Positions 57,815 through 64,000 of a stretch of 64,000 bases of DNA are shown piece by piece. The stretch is taken from NCBI GenBank assembly GCA_019671135.1, contig JAHRHY010000026.1, positions 248,001 through 312,000 of the forward strand. The letters run 5' to 3'. This DNA is from Linnemannia hyalina. Taxonomy: Eukaryota; Mortierellomycota; Mortierellomycetes; Mortierellales; Mortierellaceae. Numbering within the stretch: position 1 is the stretch's first letter; each line of letters opens with the position of its first letter. The translations under genes were made by a program, and so were the position numbers. The notes beneath the pieces were generated by a model. That model was not told the DNA's origin, ran no database searches, and saw only the letters and a list, made by a program, of their open reading frames with translations.

Positions 57815-58430
57815 GTGGTTCCCCACCATAGTACTGCTCACCCCATAATCGTGTTCGTGGACGGAATGTCCGACTACTTTGGCCACCGCACAATCCGCTT
57901 CCCCCGTGATGCTCTCCGCAACCGTGTAGTATCCACCGGGATAAACTTCGAATGCCAATGCGAATGCACCCCCACCCGAGTCATTGTCCAGAAAGGCCTC
58001 GGCACCCTCAACCTCCACCTCTCTACCTCCACCCTAACCTGTCTAAACTGCCATCAATCCGACCGCATCACTCCCCCCCGCGTCGCCATCGGCCACCATA
58101 AATGCAAATACCGTCGCTACCTCCTCGCCGCCCACGAAGGCAAGCAGATCACCACAGCCTGGTTAACAATCGTCCCCGAGAACCATTACGATCTGGTACC
58201 CAATAATTATAGCAAATGTTTCGATTATACGGTTGTGGGTAAGTGAAGCTGTGGGGTTAGATGAGAGTGAGAATTGCACGGTGTGTTTGCACCCGCTGGC
58301 ATTGCCTGTAGCTTTGGAGTGTGGCCATCGGTTCCATCCGGTGTGTGGACTGTTATGGAAGGGTGTTTGCCCTAACTGCGAGTTCAACAAACGCCTCATC
58401 TTCCCCACCGATACCCCACTCCTACATTGA
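57815..58430 (+). pseudogene. Truncated, frameshifted RING-type protein fragment
   Basis: The first frame (57815-58245) contains a Cys-pair region (CQCECTPTRVI, TCLNCHQSDR, KCKYR) and TAWLTIVPENHYDL. The second frame (58233-58430) contains a RING-like module: CTVC, CGHRFHPVC, W-x5-CPNC. The frames differ by one base and meet around 58235, where a 22-nt GTAAGT...TAG could only be an impossibly short intron. The arrangement matches the C-terminal half of a fungal Cys-rich/RING family that often carries an N-terminal ubiquitin-like domain, absent here. E3 ligase function is family knowledge; this copy is probably dead. Confidence 0.6.
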
Positions 58431-60037
58431 AGTAGAGGAAGTGTTGGCGAAGAGAATAAAACGCCTTTTGATGGAAGGAACATAGTGCTGGCAGAGGAGG
58501 AAATGTATGTAGGATGTTCTTAAGGGGGGGTCTTTTTGATGTTGTGTCAGACAGTACACGGGTTACCCCTATCATTGTTTCCCAATGCCTCTATGATAGC
58601 TTGTGCATTCAGAATTAGGTGGCTAGGAGCGAATGAGCAAAAGAATCATCACTAGGAAAGCAGACACGAGCGTATTTTTAGGGCCTTATTGACTGTTGAC
58701 AGAGCAGGCAGGGGCATGGGATTACGCGTTTCAGGGGGACGAGGGCGAGGATGGCCAAAGGGCTTTTTGGATGCAAGTGAAAAAAATAGATGGAGCAACT
58801 CCTAGGGCGGATCGAGGGGAATATATGAGGGAGATGTAGGGGTATGGTAACCTGCGAAGAGCAGTGCAGAAAAAGATATAGAAACAAGATATTATATTTT
58901 TGAGCGTGCATGTGCGCAAAGAAGAAAGAAAAGAATTGGCTCTTGCGCATGCAAGGAAAGAATGGGTGAACAGAAATAGGATCCGTGCCTTTTGTCATAT
59001 ACCCATGTCAGACACCAAGAAAAAGAGATATTCAGGAACAAAACATGCACCTTGTCACTTGGCTATTCATTTCATCCCTCTCGCTCCCTCGCTCCCTCGC
59101 ATGCCCAAACTTCATTCGTCCTACTTCTTTTCTGCGCGATAATGCGCCTGAAATCTTCTGTTGGGGAAGAGGAGAAAGAAGAGAAAAGGGGATCAGAACA
59201 ACGTTAGGGACAAAAAGAGGGACCTCTCATTTTAGCAGGGGCAGTTATAATACAAGCCAGTCTGCCTACCCATGCTCACACACGAGCACAACTACAAAAC
59301 TTCAAAACATCAACTACAAAACTTCAAGAAAAGGAGAAATACGAACGAACAGACTGCTCTTGGAGCGCTTGGCGGGAGCAAAGTGAGCCCGTCGTGTTAT
59401 TTTTGTTCGAGAGAGGGAGGGAGGACATATTCGAATTGGTTCGAGCGTCAGAGTGCATCTGTTGTTGGTCCGAGAGTCAAGAAAAAGACCAACCTTCCCT
59501 CCCTTGACAACGGCTCTCACGCTTCGTATGTCGTTTGCGATGAAATGAACGGAATGAAGGGTTCGTTTTGATACACTTTGCTCTCTTACCCCTTCCCTGC
59601 ACACCCCCTCACTGTGGCCACCCTTTCCATCCCTTTTTCCTCTCTCCCTTCTTTTTTCTTTTTTTCCTTCCGTGTGGCCTCACCTCTACGCGCGAATGCA
59701 GTGGTCGTCCCTCCTTTATCCGTCTCTCCTTCCTTCCTCCACCATCTTTCCGCGGCCATAAATACTCCTTCTTATTCTTATTTTGTTCCCTCGAGTATCT
59801 TCACCAACAGTTCTCCCACTCCCCTTCCTCTCTCAGAAAGACACACCCATCGACTCTCTTTCCCAACGTTCGTTTCTTTCTTTCTCTCTCTCTCTCTTCA
59901 CTTATTCTCTCTACTCCACTACCACCTTTCACCCTCTCTCTTAATAGTAACATACTCTTGATCCTTTCGATCCTCTTCTTTTCAATCACATACCTCTTCC
60001 CATTCACCCTCGACCAACCTCGGCAGCAAAGACGACC
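58431..60037. other. Gene-free stretch, leader of the first peptide precursor
   Basis: No gene is seen in 58431-59560. Bases 59575-60037 are T/C-rich with CATAAATACTCC at about 59756, about 280 nt before the next ATG, a plausible promoter and leader. Confidence 0.5.
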
Positions 60038-60682
60038 ATGTCAACCTTACAGAGACACCCTCGCCATCGCCATCGCCTCTTGACTTCTCGACGACATACC
60101 TTCTCCTTCTTTACAACTAGCACCCTACTCCTCATCGCTTTCTCTTTTCTTCTTTCCTTCCTCCTCACACCCTCCCTCGCCCTCCCAGTAACCCTCGAAC
60201 CTAGACGCAACCCTCTCACCCTCGACCTCGGTCTAGGTGGCGGAAGAGGAGGCGCTGGACTCTCCCTCGGCGGCAATGGAAACACCCTCTTCAACTTTCA
60301 CCAACGCCCTCGCCGCAACCTCCACACCCGAGCATCTGCCGAACCCGAGACCGAGGCCCAGGCAGCTGAGAAGAATGAAGCAATCGTCGCCTCCCTCCAG
60401 AAACGATCCTCCCTGTCTGGGCCCCCCAGCTCGGGCGCAGAGGCAGATAGTGATACCCTCAACAATGACAGACCTCTTGGTAGCTTTGATAAAGGAAATC
60501 GCCGCATCCAGCCCATTGATCCAAACCTGACTAAACCCATGGAGGGTGGTTCTGGTGAAGAAGGTGGGGTGGTGAGACGGATGGTGGAGAACAAAAAACG
60601 CCAGCGTTTGCCAAACAACTCGCCTGGGTCTGGAGGCAACTATAATAAGAATGATCCCTTTGGGCGTCGTTCTGAGGAGTGA
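60038..60682 (+). CDS. Secreted peptide precursor A with KKR-flanked C-terminal motif
   Basis: A single exon of 214 aa. A basic N-terminus is followed by a hydrophobic stretch (about residues 26-49, ending SLALP), a signal peptide or signal anchor. The rest is Gly-, Pro- and Arg-rich and disordered. Dibasic sites (QKR, NRR, VRR, KKR) divide it. After KKR the last residues read QRLPNNSPGSGGNYNKNDPF then GRR. An internal stretch, RPLGSFDKGNRR, resembles the end of the neighbouring precursor B. The pattern (signal, linker, dibasic site, short conserved C-terminal peptide) is that of Kex2-processed secreted peptides. The product and receptor are unknown. It lies 1 kb before precursor B on the same strand. 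Confidence 0.65.
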   Translation: MSTLQRHPRHRHRLLTSRRHTFSFFTTSTLLLIAFSFLLSFLLTPSLALPVTLEPRRNPLTLDLGLGGGRGGAGLSLGGNGNTLFNFHQRPRRNLHTRASAEPETEAQAAEKNEAIVASLQKRSSLSGPPSSGAEADSDTLNNDRPLGSFDKGNRRIQPIDPNLTKPMEGGSGEEGGVVRRMVENKKRQRLPNNSPGSGGNYNKNDPFGRRSEE

Positions 60683-61699
60683 GCGAGGAATGAGTGGCAG
60701 CGAGTGCTGGATAAAGGAGCATTGTTTGATACAAGTCTCCTTTTGGTTTTTTTTTTGGCTGAGCCAAGAATAAAAATAAAAAAATAAAAGAGCGAAAAGT
60801 AAGCGATACTGCACCAAGTCATGACGCGGATGATGATGGTGATGGCGGCAATACCCCGTAAGGAGGAACGAATGAAAGGCCCACTTGCCATCAAAAGCGC
60901 AAGGACGGGGGGCTTATGATGATGGATAGTGACGACTCCTGCTGTGCTCATTGTCATATAAAGAAAGGGCTAGAGAGCTGTTTTGCCCTGACATGAAGAC
61001 CCTTCTCCCTAACCTTATGCTCACACTAAATTTTTTGATCTGTGACTGGGGCCCCTAGTCCCTTTCGCCATCACGCCCAAAATTATTTTTGTTCCTTCTC
61101 ATGTGTCCATTCACGCGTAGAGTTCGTGATGGACCCATGATTATAATGAGTTCTGCCCTTGTGCTCTTCTTCCTCTTTATCCGGCCGTTACCGGGTATGC
61201 CATTGCAGCAAGAAGTGATCTGGTACTGGTTCCCATTGGAACATTTCTTTTACTATTTCCTCCAGAGAGAACTATGGAGAAGAAGGAAAAGGTGAGGAAT
61301 CGCGAAAATAGATGAAAAGGAACAATGTTTTTACCGCGTGTACCGAAGATGCTGTCCATATCGCACGGCGCACTTCTTGCCCCCTTGGCAAATAGAAAAA
61401 AGTAGCAGTAACAGTACTTTAGTCCTTGGTCTGGGCTAAAAAAAATATGCGAAAAGGCCATGCTCGTGGTTGTGGGTTCCTGCAATTGTATTGGTATTGG
61501 CAGTTGGTTGTGTTGGTCTGATTCCAGTGTTGGTTGCTGTGCATTGCAGGAAAGAAGCAAACTGATAATTTGTTACACATAAAAAAGGGACGCCCTCTCA
61601 TCCTTTCTCCCCTTTCTTTTCTTTTTTCATTTCTTCGCAATACCGAACTCTTCCTTGTACCTTCAAACCCCACACTTGCCACCACTCACTACAGCTACA
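60683..61699. other. Interval between the two peptide precursors
   Basis: Presumed 3' UTR of precursor A and leader of precursor B. T/C-rich before 61699. No gene is seen. Confidence 0.5.
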
Positions 61700-61963
61700 A
61701 TGAAGACTACCCATTCACTGCCAATGGTCGCAACCATCTCTCTCATAATCATATCTATGCTTTCCCTTGTCCTCCTGGCACCACAAAAGGCTTTGGCCAG
61801 CCCAGTCCCTCTTTTGCCTGGAGAAGAAAAGAGCGCAGACACATACCCGAACTCTAACCCTACGCTGTCCGAGGTCATGAAAAAGAGGGGTGGAGTCCGC
61901 CCTCTACCTGGACCAGGCACTGGTGGCACCTACGACAAGAACCAGCCCGGCAACCGTCGCTAA
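61700..61963 (+). CDS. Secreted peptide precursor B with KKR-flanked C-terminal motif
   Basis: A single exon of 87 aa. The signal peptide spans about residues 10-34 (VATISLIIISMLSLVLLAP, then ALASP). After a short linker, a KKR site precedes the C-terminal GGVRPLPGPGTGGTYDKNQP then GNRR. This aligns with the end of precursor A: both keep LP, PG(S/T)GG, Y(D/N)KN, P and a terminal RR. An upstream in-frame ATG at 61655 would add 15 residues, but ATG 61700 in CTACAATGAAG directly starts the signal peptide. It is probably a paralogue of precursor A. The function is unknown; a signalling or pheromone-like peptide is one possibility. Confidence 0.65.
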   Translation: MKTTHSLPMVATISLIIISMLSLVLLAPQKALASPVPLLPGEEKSADTYPNSNPTLSEVMKKRGGVRPLPGPGTGGTYDKNQPGNRR

Positions 61964-63041
61964 CCACCCCTCCTTGCTTCCATAGCTTAAGGAAAAAATA
62001 AATCGATTAAAACCAAACAATAGTGAGCCTGGAAATAACGTCCCTCATACCCCCTTTTGACTCGTTCTCTTTTTCCCTTTTCGAGAGACGACGCTCTTCG
62101 TTCCTCTCTCTCTTTCCTTCTCCCCCTTCTCACTCAGACACAGAAGACACCGACCTGACCTTCCTTTCTTGTAAGTCGACAACCAAATGTGGCAGACAAT
62201 CACATTCAACTCACTTTCTGGCTGATGGATGTTTATTCTTCATTCATTCATTCACAACGAACAAGTACACACGACAACAGCAGGAGAGCATTACTTACAA
62301 GGACCCAGCAGTGAGAGAACACAGACAGGCAGGCATACGTGTCTGGAGGATGGGAGAGCAAAGGCATGGAGAGACTTTGCCTCCAAAGCAATAAGGACAA
62401 CGACGCGACCAACAAACGCAACAAACAATCACTCGCACCTGTCATCGCAGCGAATGTCAAGAGTCAGTGTTCATCATCACTGACATTCATTCACTCCTTG
62501 TTGGACTTGGGGTGAATGTAAACCACTGAGCACATCTGCGCAGGACTGGGACAGGGTAAAAGAGTGCCGAAAATATAACAATATGAGGAAGACAAAGAGC
62601 GTAGCCGGACAAAGACATATGACAGAGAAGGAATGGGAGGTGGTATGAAAGAACGAGATAGGGGTGCGTTAGAAAGAGGAGCTAGTCGGAGGCGAGGCGG
62701 AGGCGAGAGGAGAGCATCGCAGGATGACTGTATTTTGACCAATCCTTGCTGACGATGATAGACAAAGAGAACAAAAGAACGGAAGACACTCCAAGAATCG
62801 ACAATTTGTTCTTCTTTCTTGTCTTTACTCACTCGCTTTCTTTTTTCGCTCTTTCCCTTTTTCATCATTCACCCTTCCTTACTTCCTTACTTCCTTACTT
62901 CCCTCCCTCTCGCTCACACACACTTGTGCTCGCAAACAACGACACAACACCCCTCAACCGTCGATTCATACCTCTAATCCCTTTTATCTTGTGTCAGCAT
63001 CAACACCCACTCACTACCCGCCAAACAACAAGAAAACGACG
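61964..63041. other. Gene-free stretch, MADS-box gene leader
   Basis: No gene is seen. Bases 62790-63040 are a T/C- then C/A-rich leader with TTACTTCC repeated near 62880-62900. The small palindrome GAATGTCAAGAGTCAGTG/CACTGACATTC at about 62453-62490 could fold. Confidence 0.5.
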
Positions 63042-64000
63042 ATGGACAAGAGAAAATATGTTGAACTCTCACTAGAGGAAGATATGCGTTCTTCTCGCCC
63101 ACGCTTCAACAACCACAACAACGCTTCAACAACTCCAAGCAAGTCCAAACCCAAGCCCAGCAGCCCAGTCTCACAACCCATCAACAATACACCTGACCAA
63201 AAAGTGAAGGAAGACCCTTTCAAGCAAGTGCAAGGGGACGAGCTGGAGGACGGTGACGACGACGATGACGATGAAGATGTTGTTAAGCGACCGGTGAATG
63301 CCAAGCGTGCAGGCCGACGCAAAATCAAAATCGAGTACATCCAAGAGAAGAGCCGACGCCACATCACCTTCTCAAAGCGCAAGTCCGGCATCATGAAAAA
63401 GGTACTTTTCTCTTTCCATGTCTCAGTCTGTTTGTCAGTTAGTCTGTCGGTCTGCGTACATACACTGTTCGTACTTTATGTAAACAGGCTCAGTTGACAA
63501 AGGGGCAAAGCGGAGGCGAAAGGAGGAAGTCAACAGATAGGGATAGGATAATAGGTTTAACGCAAGGTTTCCTTCTACTTTTGGGTTGGGCTTTTTTGGA
63601 CAGTGAAGGAAGAAAATTATCGATTTTCGTCGGTAATTGCATTGACATGGCACGTTGGTTGGTTGGCATATCTTTCCTTCCTTTTCGCCCCTTTCCGTTC
63701 TCCTCTTCGGTCACACCAAATAACGAACAACGCATGCTTTCCTGTTTTCTATCTTATCCTCCCCTCCTTCCCTTTCCTTTTTACATTTCGCTCATTTGGC
63801 TTTGCTGGTTTGTTTTGTTAATATCGCCACCCATGACGCACCATGATCATGTTCACCCCATTTTACCAAACCTTCTTTTCTTTGGCACTCAACCATCTCA
63901 CCTTGGACAAGTCGGCGCTAACATTACCATTCTTTATTCTAATTTGTGAAATTAACATAACAACCCATTAGGCATTTGAGCTAAGCACATTAACGGGAAC
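63042..64000 (+). CDS. SRF/MCM1-type MADS-box transcription factor (partial)
   Basis: Exon 1 (63042-63401, 120 codons) has a disordered, Pro/Ser- and Asp-rich N-terminus. It ends in the first half of an SRF-type MADS box: GRRKIKIEYIQEKSRRHITF then SKRKSGIMKK. A 570-nt intron (GTACTT...TAG) leads to exon 2 at 63972, which begins AFELSTLTGT, exactly the continuation of the MADS domain. The gene runs out of the window. SRF/MCM1 proteins bind CArG-type boxes as dimers and control mating, cell-cycle or metabolic genes with partner factors. The split of the MADS box after IMKK by a long intron is clear in the sequence. Confidence 0.92.

Noticed and set aside
59568..60083. 171-codon plus-strand frame overlapping precursor A
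   Set aside because: Encoded by the T/C-rich leader of precursor A; low complexity. The signal sequence of precursor A lies in another frame.

Overview
This window looks like nuclear DNA of an early-diverging (zygomycete-type) fungus, most likely Mortierellomycota. The basis is short GT-AG introns of about 80-120 nt, long pyrimidine-rich 5' flanks, an ARM-like/NACHT STAND protein of the type I associate with Mortierella genomes, a Yap1/Pap1 bZIP, an ERG6 sterol methyltransferase and an SRF-type MADS box. The genus is inference. No tRNA gene was recognised.

Layout. 1-6 kb: the 5' part of a secreted kelch beta-propeller protein (-) and a Yap1-like redox bZIP factor (-). 8.4-13.7 kb: a single-exon NACHT protein (+) with a poly(A) tract 32 nt after its stop and a decayed second copy of its C-terminus beyond. 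14-17.9 kb: gene-free, with a MITE copy and a perfect hairpin. 17.9-21.3 kb: an HMT1/ABCB6-like half ABC transporter (+), followed by a decayed Helitron helicase end. 23.7-32.6 kb: an 18-exon gene (+) predicted to encode 2392 aa, joining AT-hooks, three Tudor-like modules, an extended PHD finger, a ZZ finger and a GATA-like finger to a bacterial-type DNA amino-methyltransferase domain. 33.4-42.8 kb: a convergent 3000-aa sacsin-like protein (-) with two HATPase modules and a C-terminal BTB domain. 43.5-51 kb: a repeat-rich, gene-poor island holding an orphan first exon, decayed reading frames, a small six-cysteine secreted peptide gene (-) and an RNase T2 relative (-) that lacks catalytic residues. 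53.8-55.7 kb: ERG6 (-). 56-58.4 kb: a second MITE copy, a decayed 5S rRNA gene and a broken RING-family fragment. 60-62 kb: two tandem secreted precursors sharing a C-terminal peptide behind a KKR site. 63.0 kb to the end: a MADS-box gene (+) running off the window.

How the genes relate. There is no operon-like organisation. Three themes recur: regulation and chromatin (Yap1-like factor, the reader-methyltransferase fusion, MADS box), large chaperone or immune-like ATPases (NACHT, sacsin-like), and small secreted products (kelch, Cys-rich peptide, RNase T2 relative, paired peptide precursors). The small secreted products next to degenerate repeats suggest a fast-evolving compartment between 43 and 62 kb.

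The strongest candidates for something undescribed are the chromatin-reader/DNA methyltransferase fusion and the paired secreted peptide precursors. All gene models come from reading splice sites by eye and checking that exon phases agree.
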